The notes beneath the pieces are model-generated. The model searched no databases and was not told the origin of the DNA. It was given only the letters and a program-made list of their open reading frames with translations. The position numbers were made by a program, and so were the translations under genes. From Antedon mediterranea (lineage: Eukaryota; Echinodermata; Crinoidea; Comatulida; Antedonidae): DNA of 64,000 nucleotides. The DNA is taken from contig NC_092674.1 of assembly GCF_964355755.1 (NCBI RefSeq), positions 15,877,001 through 15,941,000 on the forward strand, given 5' to 3'. Below, piece by piece: positions 25,101 to 37,572 of the stretch (positions are counted from its first letter, which is position 1; the number at the start of each line of letters is the position of its first letter).

Positions 25101-28100
25101 TAAAGGGAAAAATAATTGCCTTTCAGACAATGGGTTTTTGGTTAAATTCGAATGTTTATTTTTATTTTATGTGAAATCGTTGTTTTTGTAGGTTTTTCCT
25201 AATGGAAGTGAATAACATTAAAATGGCGTACAGAATGCAAAGTCTGATTATATGTATTTTTTTAAGGCCGCATGTTCGTTCTAATGATGCTCAAGATCTG
25301 GATGAAATAACTATTTATATATAGAATGAACATTCCTGTTTTGATCCGTCTATTTTTTCCAATAACCATGCAAAACACACAAAATTATCTTAATTTGTAT
25401 TATAGTACATTATTTTCGTGAGGAAGCGAATCGCGAGAGATATGGGGAGACAGAGAGCGAGAGGAGAAAAGCCAATAGTCGGCGCATGCACACAGATTAA
25501 TTGACTCCCTGGAAAGTAAACGCATCGGGGTTTTTTTTTGCAATTTACATGGAAACGAATAGGGAAAATGTTTGCAGTTAATAGCTATTCCCACAGATGG
25601 TGCTTTTTTTTATGCTTTTCATAATAACCATATGTAGCATAGCCTAACACATTTTTTTTAAACTCGTAATCTTTAAATAATTAATATCCATATTGTACTT
25701 TATTCATGAAAATATGGATTAATCTGAGAAAAAAAATGCGAAAATTGATTGAAAATAATTCATAATTTAAAAGTGTGTGTAATTAAAGGAAACCTATAAT
25801 TGGATTGTCTTTATTAAACTGCGATAAAGATGTGGTAACTAATATGTCATATGTGTATTTTAGGTCATTAAATAAAAAGCGAATCATTCGTTGCTTTTGA
25901 AATGAATATTAAACAAAATATGACATGGATATTACCGTCGTAGGCTATTTGTATCAATATCAAACTTTCGTTCAAAATCTATATGTCATAGTTGTACTTC
26001 ATTGCAACATTTTAAAATGAAAATATTCAATTACTTTAGCAAAAAAAACAAAAATAAAATATTATCAAAATATGTTACTTAGTTTTTTGAGTTATGTTTT
26101 TTGCTTGTTTTATTTGAATCTCTCACAATACGGTACCCCCATTAAACAAACATCAATACGGTACCCCCATTAAACAAACATCAATACGGTACCCCCATTA
26201 AACAAACATCAATACGGTACCCCCATTAAACAAACATCAATACGGTACCCCCATTAAACAAACATCTTCTTGACAACATATATTATACATACGAAATCAA
26301 ATCCAACCCAGAATCTATGTTGAAAGCAAAATCTCCATCCTAGACATGCTAATCACACTAAATGACTACATTTACTCTGTGGTCAATGCACGATGATTGT
26401 CAAGTGGGATAATGCCTGTTCGTCTCTGAAAGACTCTACCTTGCAAAAAATATAAATAACATAATAGCTATAACTATAGCGGGAATACCACTGTGTATTG
26501 TGGGCAAATTTTACTTGTGACAAAGGCTAGGGGTGGGTATCTGCCACTACAGAACACTCATGCTGTCGGAAGAGGAAATTGGCCAACGGCAGGGAGGGAC
26601 TTCGGGCTCCTGACTGCCTGTGTAGAGATAGTAGAGCGAAAGAATTCTTTACACGTCAACGGTGATGAAAGTGCATTGGCTTTTTTTAAGGAACTGTTTG
26701 AAAAGATGCACAAGCGTTGATGGATGGATGCGCTGCCTCTGCTGGTCGTTTCCGGCTAACTATAAACTGAAGTATCTTGCCAACCAAAACCATCTGTTGA
26801 TCCTACTGAATATGCCAATAGACAACAACTTCAAGCCATTAAAAACATTCTGTTAACTCGGAAGAATGTCTAGCAATAACTATAAGATTAATTGCAGAAA
26901 TGTTAAGTATTAGAAAAGGCAATTGTTGCATTTGGACGTATCACACGACGCTTGTGGCACTTCCAACAAAACTCAATGTATACCAATCAGCTGTGGCCTT
27001 GCGTTCAAATCTCTGATGGGCGTGAACCAAATAGTATTCACTGTTGTCGGTGAACTGGTGGTAGGGAAACTACAGCATGTTGTAGCTCCAATGTAGCGAT
27101 TCAAAGACCACCGGAAAGCAAGTCTCGAATAAACCCGTGCCTCTAACCGTACTACCTGGTGCTCCACATGTTATCATAAAATCAACAAGTTTGAAAGTAA
27201 GCGGTTAGGTAACTAAATAAGAGGTGGGACGAACACTAAGTAGAAATTGAGCGTGATATGCCGATGACAATAACAATGACAATGACATAATGATATAATA
27301 ATAGTAATAATAATAATAATAATTACCGGGAAGCCACACATATAGTTCGATATTTATACTTGGATCATAAACTTGGGCTAATAAACACATTTGATGGATG
27401 TTTATCATTTAGTATAGGCCTAATGCCCTTTGTCTATTCTAGGATTTTTGCGGTACATGAGATACTTTCGATAGGCCTTATTAATAATTGCTTGAAGTTT
27501 TCCAACATCCGATTTTCTTAAACTACTAAACCATACAATAGAACAAAAAAGGATCTCACTTCCAACAACAGAAGAATAAAAAAGCTTAATGAATGTTGGA
27601 TCAACATAAAATGATTAAGCCTTCTAAGAAAATACAGTCGTGCAACAAGCCATTTACAGTGTTCGCCACAGTTAAGCTTGTTATCAATATAGTCAAACCA
27701 AGATGCTTATAACTAGATACTATTTCAATCACATCATCATGTACCTTAACAGGAGCATGAACCCTACCAGATCTACTAAAATCAACAATAATTTCTTTCG
27801 TTTTCTTACTATTTACAACAAGTTTGTACAACAAATTGGTATCACACATTTTCGATAGTGAGTTTCGTTATCACCGTGCATCAGTCCTACAATTACTGTG
27901 TCATCTATTTAAGCAAATAGGTATTCGGGCAATGGGATATACAATCGTTAGTATATACATACAGCAGAAGTGATGAACAACAACCTTGAGGAGAATCATC
28001 ATTTTGTGGTAATAACAGTTACCACAAAGACAGTTAGATACACGCTGTTCCCTTAAATATTGAAACTTACTTATTCAGGAAACTAAATATGGATTAACCT

Positions 28101-29585
28101 CAAGTTTTGAAATGTTTTAAACACTCTCAAAGATTACAAAAAAATATCAGTCGATCATTATAACATACTTTAAAGATTTATTCATGGGTCAAAACACATT
28201 ACTACGAATATACGTTTCGTTTCATTCGTTTCTTTTGAAAGTCAATTCTAAACAATAATATACTTTTGATCAATATTGAACTTTCGTTCTGAATCTGTAG
28301 ATGTAATATTTCAACATAACATACAATCTTTGAAAATTAAAAAAAAATCTACAAATTACTTTTAAAATCCAAGGTAATATTTTACAGTATAAATGCACAT
28401 TTGAAAGTAAACCAATGAAGGATAATACTGGAAACACAATTTTATGGAATTTCTAATATTTGTTACTAATCTAAGACCAAGAAGATTTCCATTAAGGATG
28501 TACTTTTATTGTTATTTTAGAATAGAGAGCACACTTTTAGAAACAATACATATATCTTTGTACACGAATGCAGTTAATTAGTCTACGGTATATTGTAGAG
28601 CCTATATTGTTTTTATACTCTACAGTACATCACTCCCTTTCAAATGATGCTGCTCTCCTAAACTCTCTTTAACATTACCAAAAGTACATAATATTCAAAT
28701 ACCAATCACTCAAATAAATATTTTCATTAGGCGCTCAAAATAACAACCATAGTTATCTGTATTAACAGTCAGTTTCAGTTTAGTTACGGACAGGTTAAAT
28801 AGATGAAAACGATAAAGTTAACAAGTTAGTTATGAATTGCTTGTGGAATGTAACCATTTGTCATTAAATATATACGCGTGTTAAATGGTGTTTTCAATAT
28901 ATACATTGATGAATATACTACTGTATTATACACCGAATGTAAATTAATAAAAACTATTCGGATGGTCATTTATTCTGTACACATTAAGTCAACCTGTAGG
29001 CCTATATTTTGCCGCTAAAATATGAATAGTAGGCTATGCAGTGCAAATTGGTAATAAGAAATGAAATCGATCAAATTTTAGATTTGAATTTGACGCACTG
29101 CATACTTAGTATAAGTGTGTATTATAAATGGCCTGGTAAACCGTAACTCAACCTTTCACAACGTACTGTATTGTATTTGCTAATCGATTAAATACATTTG
29201 ATATGAATCAAAATGTCTTAAAGCAAAACAATATTTGATAATCCTGCAGTTGAAAAACAATATTTATCTTCATAATATTATACAAAATAATTTTTAGTTC
29301 GAATTGTTTTTTGTATTCAGTAAAATGTTTGAATTTTATATAGGCCTGGACCTAATTCAATATTCTGTATACGAATCTGTATACGTGACCTACCAACACC
29401 ATTGTAGGTTATCGCGTATTTTGGTCAGGTGCAAAATTAAAAAGGATGGCACACACTAATAAACATCACAAGTATTATTAACAAGTATTTTGTAGATTGT
29501 ATAAAAAACTGGTTGTAACAAGGAAAACATCGGTTGACACGCATTGTTATTGTCATCATCGTCATCGTCATCGTCATCATCATTG

Positions 29586-29619
<34 letters not shown>

Positions 29620-32600
29620 TATTATTATTATTTTAAACAAATTTTTAAAAATTAATAAACGTATTTATTATTTGAATAAAATAACACTGGTTATATTTGT
29701 TTCACCGAAAAGTGAATTAATATTCTACGACCGACTCGATTGAACGTGTGTTTGTTCAATTATCAACGATATCATAACACACCGTTTCTAGGGCTAAATC
29801 AATCTTCTATATCAACATGAAACAGTATTAATGACAAAGAAAACAATGTCACTATGTAGGCACGAACGATGCAAACGTGAAGTGCTCTGGGACAAGGTCT
29901 AACACCACTGACTGTCAATTAATAATTTAAAAGTTGGAAAGAACCAAGATGGTTATATATATACTATAGGAGAGTTATCGTTAACGTAATGTGTTTAGTT
30001 AAATTTTAGCTAAGATAGAAAACAAAAATTGAGATAAAACATATTATAGGCATATATGCATTTTTATTTTTCTTTGCCCAGTATGGTTTCCTTAAAAATA
30101 ATTGTTGTTAATTTTTTGTTCATCTCAACAGTTTAAACGTATAAAAATTACAGGTGTAAGCATTTCTTTCGGTATACAAACAAAGAACAACTAAAAAGGA
30201 AGTGATTCTTGATACAATTAATTAGTGCTGACTAATTAACTTTAAATTACTTTATAGTATAGCTTTGAAAAGCAATTGCTCGAACGTTTTCTGTTTTTGC
30301 TACCAGTAAGCCTTAAATAAACATCTTTGATGAATTGCTGCACCTACAATGTGTTGATCAATCAAACAGTGACCAATATATCTTTTTAAGTTCAATTATT
30401 ATAAATTTATTTCATGATGGTCAATACATAACATAACATTAATAGTAGCATTAAGGTTACATAAAATACATGACGAGTTAGGTTTTCGGTTTAATGCACC
30501 GTTTAACTTGTACGTTGGAATATATGAATTTTATAACCAATACTAGTTTCCTTGTATTTGTTTATCGGGCTCACATGTGTCAAAATATGCACGTACAGTA
30601 CTCAGTGAAATATGAAACAAGAATATTTTACGCAAGATAATTGCACGAGCCAGAATACATTAACATTTGTAAGGATTGTTTGCTCTTTAGAATGAAAATC
30701 TTTCTTTTTAAATTCAGCTGGCAATATGATTACGTCACAATAACCTATATGTATTTTTTTAAACATGAATTAATATCTACAATTCATCAGCTTAAACAAT
30801 TTAAAATCACTTTTAATTTCAACTATAAACAATAATAATATCTCGTGGCTTCACAGTCAAATTGCATATGATTTACAACGCGAGAAAAAGTGGGACACTG
30901 CCGCAAAGAAAGTAATTAAGAATTGAGGAGCGCGATATAAAAAGGAATTGGACTACAAGCAAATCACATTGTTTTTCCTTAAATTGTGATAGTTTATTTG
31001 CATTTCTTAGCATTCTACCATGTCATTCAAATCTGGTGGAATCAAATGTGCAGTACTAATATATAGATGGAGGTGCTCCACTCTTTTAATGTATCAAATA
31101 AATGATCAAGACCAAAGGTCAGAAGATAGTTGGCATACGAAATATTATCTCTATCAAAAATTATACATGTTTCTGAATCATCTCAACCGATTCATTTTGT
31201 TTAAAGGTTAAATTAGTAGGTAAAATAACATCATTGTTTGCATCGGAAACCAGAGTTTCAGAAGATACATTTGTGTATCTAAATCAGAATCAAAACCTGA
31301 AGTAAGCCTGTTTCATGTAAATTGAATATGGATAAATCGTTCACGTATTTCGAGTTGGAAAATATTAAATTCGTTCCTTGAAAAACACCACATCTTAAGT
31401 ACCCACATCATAATAAGACGCTATTGTATCTAACTGAATGTTTCCTCTGAAAAAAAAAATGAAATCAAAAATCTAATGGTCTATCGTACGAATGACTCCA
31501 ATATCAACCACAAACGTGGTCGCTCATACTGGGTTGTTTTACATAAAACAACCAAATGTATTTAAAACGTGTATAATATAAATCGGGAGGTCTAATTGTC
31601 AGGCTATTCTTGTTTCTTAACAAATGTAATTTGAAAAGCTAAAACAATTATTTTAGTAGGCCCTAACGTTTTCAGAAATTGTAAAAACGATATTTAAGTA
31701 AAATTACCATGTGCTTTGTTTGATTTAAAATTAAAAGAAATATTATTATATTGGGAGTTGATTTTGCACACAGTTTTCCTTTCTCTTATTCCTTTCTATC
31801 CATCTATTGTATATATTTATTATTTTGGATCCATGTTTGGATTAATAAAGAAAGAATGATCATATCTAATTCATAATGGAATTCTTATGTACCATACATA
31901 TGTTTCTAGAACCATAGAGAAATAAGTTAAATTATTTCTTCATGCTTAAACTGATCAATGATGCTTGTCATTATAGCTGAAAGCCCATCCTGAAAAACAT
32001 ATTGCACATTATTGTACCATGGAGAAATAAATTATTTATCCATGATTGTACACATCAAGACCACCTTTTTATTAACGTTTTTACTATTGGAATGTTCCTA
32101 CAGTAATGCTCTAAAAATTATACCAAAGCTATTCAAGTCTTTAAAACAATTCTTAAAAAATTAATTTATAATAGATTTATGATAATATGGTTGCAAACAC
32201 ATCCTTGCAAAAGGTAATCTTTCAAAGGGTATCTTTCTTTTAGTAAGGTATAAGTTATCAATGTACTTAGCATAAAGTACAATTCGTCTGAGTAACATCT
32301 GACCAATTACAGCTACTTGTAGTTGCTGTATCTGCTTCTACTACAGCCTTCCAAGAAGGGAGAACGCGGCCTTCTGATTATAGTCTTACATGGAGTAGTC
32401 AAGCATATGTCTCTTTAAGAAGATCACACACAAGTCAATTATTTCATCAGCTAAACACTTATTTGATATAATTAAACTTTAAACTGTTGTTAATGTTACT
32501 CGTTGTTTACTAAGTTTAGTCAGCTCCGTTCTTATGAAACCATTATTATTTTTAACCAACCTTTTTTATCGAATGATTTATCTTTAGACAATAAATCATC

Positions 32601-34566
32601 ACCGATCAATTCTTTCTTTTTGAAAATACAAGAAATATATAATACAACAATCCAATGACTATCAATCGCGGCACTCCTTTTTCTAACGCCATTACATTTA
32701 ATTATCTGCACCCTCTAGCAAACTTAAATTTTTACTGACCTGGTTAGTCAAGCCCTAAAGAACTTACATTGCAAGCGGATACATTTACATGGAATGATTG
32801 TTCCTGAAAAACAAACAACGGATACTTGAACAGGATGTAGTAGTAGGTCTACAATCAATAAACCGTACAGGAACAACTTTTAAAAAACAAATATATCTTT
32901 TACAGACGAACGTGGCCTATAAATTGCAGTATAATTGAAATAATATTTGCAGATATAGCAATTCAGCTAAATCAGCTATATTATGTGCACGTGAATAATA
33001 CTACGACATGAGGTCAATGATACCGTATTTGTAATAATGCGTATTCGTTCTTTCGGTGTTTGCGTCAAGGTCATTTAAAAAGTAATTAAAATTACATTTG
33101 TAAACTCGGTAACTTAATTTACCATGACATTCATGCACGCGCGTAAAAATAGAATATCTTTTATGAACAACGCCGACCCTTAATATACACAGTAATTTCA
33201 GTTAACCGCGTGTTTAAAATGTTAATTTCAAGTACGTAATAATGTTGCAGTAATAATTATTCATTTATAAAATTTATGAAATAAGCAATTTAAACAGGTT
33301 ATTACAAAATGCAACAGCAGTTAGTACGAAGTGCGGCAGGTCGATTATTACAAAGTGTAACAGCAGTTATTATAAAGTGCGATAGGTTATTACCAAGTGT
33401 GACAGTTTTGTTACAAAGTGCGACAGTACATCGTACTCATAAATCATAATCCATGCAGAAAGTCCATTATGGAGCCATGTATTGTGTGGACAATTTTATA
33501 TGGGGTATATGGCAATAAATGGGACCAGGTGGAAAGCAATTCATATAGGATTTATCAATCAAACATGCCCATATAAAACCTATACTAAGGCCCAACGGTT
33601 TATTAAAATAAAATCGCATTAAGTTGATTGAGGTAGAAGGCTTTTAAGCCAAAATAATTAGGTCAGGTATAAATCGCATGTACTTCAATAGGCCTACACA
33701 AAATAAAGCAATCGCAACTTACGTGATATACCGATATCATCGGCTTTCTGAAAAAAGTATCGAAAGTCTAGGTCAACCGTAGAGAAAAAGAAAATTACGT
33801 CGACGGATGAATCGTTCAATTGATTTAGAAACAAATCCATTTCATCTTTCCCACCGGTGACCTGTAGATATGTTTCAAATGCGACGCATATATTCCTTTC
33901 TTTTAATTTATTTATAAACATCCGCAAGCCGTCTCGTCCATATGCATCATCAGTTCCAACTGCACCAACCCATTCCCATTCAAAATACTTTGCTATCTCC
34001 GCCAAAAGCAGTGATTGGGATTGATCACCAGGTACTGTTCTGAACAGTGTTCTATAAATATTGCTGTCTGTCAGCCTTTCACTGGTAGCCCACGTTGCGA
34101 CAGTGGCGATGGCATGGTGTGCAACAATTGGTCCAATTGTAATCATACTACTAGACAATGCTCCAGATACAATTGCCTTAACATTTGCATTGCTTATCAA
34201 GTTTAGAGTTGCAGATGCCGCCGACACGGGAGAATTGCAAAATTCCTGTTCAACATAGCCGAGTTCGAATCCGAGGTCAATGTATTTTTTTTCCCTGATC
34301 TCCTTCACTGCAAATCTAGCGGCGGCAGCGGCCATGAAATAAGGGGGATGGAAGTCCACACACTTTTCCTTGGGTGGACCTGACGTCCATGACGTACTGA
34401 ACACTTCAGATCTTTCATGAAGAGGAAATATTCCTCCAATCGAGATATTGCCTTCAATAGTCATGCCAACATTGCTGCTGCATATTGCTCCATTTACTGA
34501 TATATACAGATGTACAGTTATAAGCAATTGAAAAAATCCAATCATTGCACAAATAAATGTTGCCAT
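15077..34566 (-). CDS. Class C G-protein-coupled receptor (CaSR/V2R-like), four exons
   Basis: Exons are 34566-33723, 24921-24275, 22603-22480 and 16059-15077. Their phases (1, 0, 1) join without breaks into 865 aa. Residues 1-26 are a signal peptide. Residues 37 to about 495 form a Venus-flytrap ligand domain containing S138-S140, A160-T161-S162 and D206-D207, at the places that bind amino acids in CaSR/mGluR relatives. Residues 498 to about 562 carry nine cysteines, the usual class C count. Seven hydrophobic helices start near 573, with RHRETPVVKAS after helix 1 and PKNFQEARFI before helix 6. The C-tail is short and basic. The start ATG has TAG five codons upstream. The receptor should sit in the plasma membrane. 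Ligand and G protein cannot be told from sequence. CaSR itself normally has more coding exons and a longer tail, so this is a relative and not the orthologue. Confidence 0.93.
16099..16134 (+). repeat. AT dinucleotide microsatellite
   Basis: About 17 TA units in the intron, 40 bp from receptor exon 4. Confidence 0.9.
17560..17930 (+). repeat. Dispersed repeat copy A
   Basis: Matches 19520-19880 directly and 2390-2660 inverted. Landmarks are CAACAAAGTACTAAATC, GTTTAGTGGTATTTTATT and CGCTGAAATTACTGTGTATT. Confidence 0.75.
19520..19880 (+). repeat. Dispersed repeat copy B
   Basis: Landmarks include CAACAAAGTTTTAAATCGCA, CCATCCTCTTCCCCATCC and CCATCTGTGGGCACGACAT. The 65-codon ORF inside (19803-20000) is only repeat sequence. 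Confidence 0.75.
22480..22603 (-). CDS. Receptor exon 3: cysteine-rich domain, first part
   Basis: 124 bp between acceptor TTTCAG and donor GTGAGT. It encodes KPLAICNANCKPG, then TCCFKCIECSG, giving six of the nine conserved cysteines. It was too short to be obvious as an open frame; phase and homology place it. Confidence 0.92.
22712..22863 (+). repeat. CAT/TCA trinucleotide microsatellite
   Basis: Imperfect trinucleotide array. The poly-Ser frame on the plus strand and poly-Met frame on the minus strand here are artefacts of the repeat. Confidence 0.92.
23030..23420 (+). mobile_element. Possible LINE RT 3' terminus
   Basis: A plus-strand frame gives TRGHFFFAPKVVEDWNT, resembling the RFF-x-RVV-x-x-WN block near the end of CR1-group RT proteins. 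Short and broken; low certainty. Confidence 0.4.
24275..24921 (-). CDS. Receptor exon 2: second half of ligand domain
   Basis: 647 bp between an acceptor ending CACAG (24922) and donor GTAAGT (24274). It opens in phase with exon 1 and reads PRLWIASDGWADRAGQFYEY, typical of the domain hinge side. It closes at SIYWGTGT, the end of the flytrap domain. Confidence 0.9.
25340..25650 (+). repeat. Fragment related to the THAP-bearing element at 42.5-44.0 kb
   Basis: Shares the series GATCC-TCTATTTTTT, ATAACCA-GCAAAACA, GCGAGAGA, a GCATGC/CATGCGC block with GATTAATTG/GATTG, AATAGGGAAAA and CAGATGG with 43145-43650. It is an internal piece without terminal repeats. Confidence 0.7.
26126..26265 (+). 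repeat. 28-bp tandem repeat, five identical copies
   Basis: Units begin CAATACGGTACCCCC at 26126, 26154, 26182, 26210 and 26238. All five appear identical, which points to recent expansion. No spacers vary, so it is not a CRISPR-like array. Confidence 0.95.
26493..26720 (+). pseudogene. Unassigned coding-like segment
   Basis: A 75-codon open frame with higher GC than its surroundings and ordinary amino-acid composition (for example GGYLPLQNTHAVGRGNWPTA and FGLLTACVEIVERKNSLHV). It stops at TGA, but similar-looking sequence continues for about 40 bp. I do not recognise the family. It could be a transposon protein remnant or a retrocopy. No splice sites consistent with the surrounding receptor gene, which is on the other strand. 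Confidence 0.4.
27420..28020 (-). mobile_element. CR1/L2-group LINE reverse transcriptase relic
   Basis: On the minus strand, a QGC-SSLLLYVYTNDC-like block near 28000 is followed by VVNSKKTKEIIVDFSRSGR and SSYKHLGLTI. Then comes LYFLRRLNHFMLIQHSL with downstream FKQLLIRPIESISCTAKILE. These are the C-terminal RT blocks of CR1/L2/Rex-type LINEs in order, broken by stops. Confidence 0.75.
29536..29635 (+). repeat. TCA/CGT-TCA trinucleotide microsatellite
   Basis: ATTGTCATCATCGTCATCG-type array running into ATT repeats. Poly-Ile and poly-Met frames on the two strands are artefacts. Confidence 0.92.
33299..33426 (+). repeat. Short degenerate array, TTACAAAGTGCGACAG type
   Basis: Six imperfect units of about 20-27 bp, each carrying ACAAAGTG(C/T)(G/A)ACAG or a variant, within receptor intron 1 about 300 bp from exon 1. 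Confidence 0.7.
33723..34566 (-). CDS. Receptor exon 1: signal peptide and ligand-binding lobe
   Basis: 844 bp coding from the ATG at 34566. It ends at the donor GTAAGT (33722-33717). It encodes residues 1-281 plus one base: signal peptide, ISIGGIFPLHE, the 138-162 amino-acid-binding loops and the GTDDAYGRDGL block. Confidence 0.93.
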
Positions 34567-34883
34567 TACCCGTTTCCGCTATAAACAACAGAGAGATTGG
34601 AGTGTAGTGTTCACAGGCGAAGCGATTCGATATGGTGTATACAATGTTCAGACTAGCGATTTCATATGACATTCATTGAAGCCCTATCATAGTAAAATGC
34701 TTGTGTTTAATTGGTTGTATAAAAGGATCATAAGGCAGTCTAGCAAACGATGTCGTTCCAATTGGTTGATTATGATATGATTACATATTTCCATGCGTCG
34801 CTATAAATACACGTTAGAGAAATTAATACTGTACAATAAATACCAGACTAAGACGATTGCGTATTTTGAGAGGCGTGTGAGCA
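34567..34883 (-). promoter_or_regulatory. Receptor 5' flank, candidate promoter region
   Basis: 317 bp separate the receptor ATG from the foldback element. Read on the minus strand, CCAAT boxes occur near 34715 and 34765 (ATTGGTTG on the plus strand). No minus-strand TATA box is evident. Transcription start not determined. Confidence 0.35.
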
Positions 34884-36610
34884 TTTTACAACCGTTAATG
34901 TAGAAAACGCCAGCTAATGTCGAAACAACCGTAGAACAATCCACCGCTTATGTAGTAAAACCTCCATGCCAGCTAATGTAGAAACACCAACAGCTTATGT
35001 AGTAAATAAAAATCAACACCAGCTAATGTAGAAACGGTCAACAGCTTATGTAGTAACGAAAATTGCCTCCCAGCTTATGTAGTTACTATCGCCAGCTAAT
35101 GTAGAAAATGTTATATATTTTACAAAAATGTCTCATTCATGTGCAAATGCATCGATCTTTACTTAGTTATCAGTCTTTCCACCTCCCGTAAGCAACTTTC
35201 TAAAACGACCACACATCGTAAGCAACCATCTCTGTTAAGGGACCGCTTCTCATAATCGACCACCTCTCTCTTAACGACCACACCTCTCGTAAATGACCAT
35301 CTCTTTTAAGGAACCACGACCTCTTTCTCTCTATTAAAGGACCGCTTCTCATAATCGTCAGTGACGACTCTTTTACAGGACCACTTCTCTTAACGACCCC
35401 ACTTCTCGTAAGTGACGACCTCTTTTAAAGGACCACCACCTCTATTATGGGACCGCTTCTCATAATCGACCATCTCCCATCACAACGACCTCTCGAATAT
35501 GACCACCTCTATTGTCTCTATTAAGGGACCGCTTCTCATCATTGACCACACGACCACATCAATCGTCAGTGACGACCTCTTTTAAAGGACCACTACCTCT
35601 ATTTAAAGATCGCTTCTCATAATCGTCAGTGACGACTCTTTTCCGTCACAACGACCTCTGGTAAGTGACCACCTATTATTGAACGTCCACCGTTTCTGTT
35701 AAGGGACCACTTATAATCGACCACCTCTCGTAAGTGATCACCTCCTCTCACAAGGAACCGCTTTTCATAACCGACAACCTCTCTACGACCATCTCTCTAC
35801 GACCACACCTCTTGTAAATGACCACCTCTTTTAAATGACCACCCTATTTGTGAGCTTAACTATAAATCCTATTGTTCCAGCAGGTACATATCTTTAGGCT
35901 ATGTTCAGACCCATGGCGTTAGACCGTTTAGATGGCTGGCTGATTTCTGCTTTAAACTGTCATTGATTAATTGTTTTATGATGAAAAGGGTACAAGGGGT
36001 TAAATACACTTTGTTCGTTAGGGAATTAATTGGTTCTAATATTCTACTATGAATATTTGAACTCTAGCCTATATTGGTCAAGGTGAAGTTTATAACAGTG
36101 TAGTCGATTATGAGAAGCAGTCCCTTAATAGAGGTGGTAGAGAGAAAGAGGTCATGGTCTCTTAAATAAGGTGGTAACTTACGAGAGGTGTGGTCGTTAA
36201 GAGAGGTGGTCACTTATGAGAGGTGGTCGATTATGAGAAGTGGTCCCTTAACAGAGATGGTTGCTTACGATGTGTGGTCGTTTTAGAAAGTTGGTTGCTC
36301 ACGAGAGGTGGAAAAACTGATAACTAAGTAAAGATCGATGCATTTGCACATGATTTGGACATTTTTGTAAAATTTATAACATTTTCTGCATTAGCTGGCG
36401 ATAGTAACTACATAAGCTGGGAGGCAATTTTCGTTACTACATAAGCTGTTGACCGTTTCTACATTAGCTGGTGTTGATTTTTATTTGCTACATAATAAGC
36501 TGTTGGTGTTTCTACATTAGCTGGAGGTTTTACTACATAAGCGGTGGGTTGTTCTACATTAACGGTTGTTTCGACATTAGCTGGCGTTTTCTACATTAAC
36601 GGTTGTAACA
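34884..36610. mobile_element. Large foldback (inverted-repeat) element
   Basis: The outer arms are near-perfect inverted repeats for about 450-500 bp. The left starts TTTTACAACCGTTAATGTAG; the right ends with its complement up to GGTTGTAACA. GAGCA flanks both sides (34879-34883 and 36611-36615), a candidate 5-bp target duplication. Each arm begins with about nine subterminal motifs of two alternating types (AGCTAATGTAGAAA and AGCTTATGTAGTAA). Next come arrays built on GACCACCTCTCGTAAGTGAC; these fill about 680 bp on the left but only about 200 bp, inverted, on the right. Between 35870 and 36080 is a non-repeated spacer. No transposase is encoded, so it is non-autonomous. Confidence 0.9.
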
Positions 36611-37572
36611 GAGCACAACTCACACAGCATCCAGGGCCTATAATATGTATTATAAAGTTAAATCGATTCTTTTCTTCGCGAAGATAACAATAATTTCTAG
36701 TGTTCAGATCAGAGTGATCAAGTTTTTAGAGTGTCGTGTTTTTATATTATCAGCGGCGCAGATCCTGTGTGTGTGGAGAAAGGGGAGGGGGTCGTAGGAC
36801 ATGTCTTCCCCCCCCCCCCATTTTTTAGTGGCGGATTGTCCCTTTATTTTTCAACAGCAAAATTATTAAATTGTTGAAACGAAATAGAAAGTAAGACTTC
36901 TATGACACGCATGACGTATCGTATGTAATTTCCAAAAATACATTAAGAAAAATATATTTTGCGTGAATATAACCAGTGGCGCATCAGGACCAGTGACTAA
37001 AAAGTGCGTAACCCAAAATAATTGTATTCTTCCAGGCGGAATTTTTATGTGCTCAGAAATCGGTTGAAACGACCTATAAGTTACTCAAAGAGAGACCACC
37101 GCCAAATTAGTTTATGTTTTCTGAGCCAACTATTTGTCTAAATTGTACGTTAAGCATTATAAATAATTATGCTCATGCATTATTCATGACAAAATTACGA
37201 TGAAAATTACTATAGATGTATTTAAGGTTACAATTATACAGTAGGTCATTGTATTATTTCAAAATTGTACCAAATATTATACATTATAAATGCGTGAGGT
37301 GGCTTTAAGAAATGCCGAATTGCGCGAGACTTGGCATTACACCATTCATCACTACGGTACTAATATAGAGAGGCATTTACGTCTACACATATTTGACGAA
37401 GCGTCGTGTGTACCACGACAACCAGCGGGTAAACGAACATAAATTAAAAGTTGATTTAATTAACCGTATTTAAACTGCCCCCTGTGGTATCACTATAACA
37501 CCCATCATTAATCTAGTTCCGTTACCATCAATGTTCTTATTAAAGACATAGATTGAAAGATTAGGCCTAATC

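Larger units (their letters stand above)
24922..33722. other. Receptor intron 1
   Basis: 8.8 kb intron with a THAP-element fragment (25340-25650), a 28-bp tandem repeat, an unassigned coding-like segment (26493-26720), a CR1/L2-group RT relic (27420-28020), microsatellites and a short GTGCGACAG-type array (33299-33426). The stretch 28020-33290 shows no genes, only AT-rich sequence and the microsatellite at 29536. Confidence 0.65.

Noticed and set aside
26126-26265. Regular direct repeats resembling a CRISPR array
   Set aside because: Units are contiguous with no variable spacers, and the window is an animal genome with introns.
29437-29743. Poly-Ile and poly-Met open frames
   Set aside because: Microsatellite artefact.
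33999-34260. Two plus-strand frames over receptor exon 1
   Set aside because: Antisense shadows of the ligand-binding domain.
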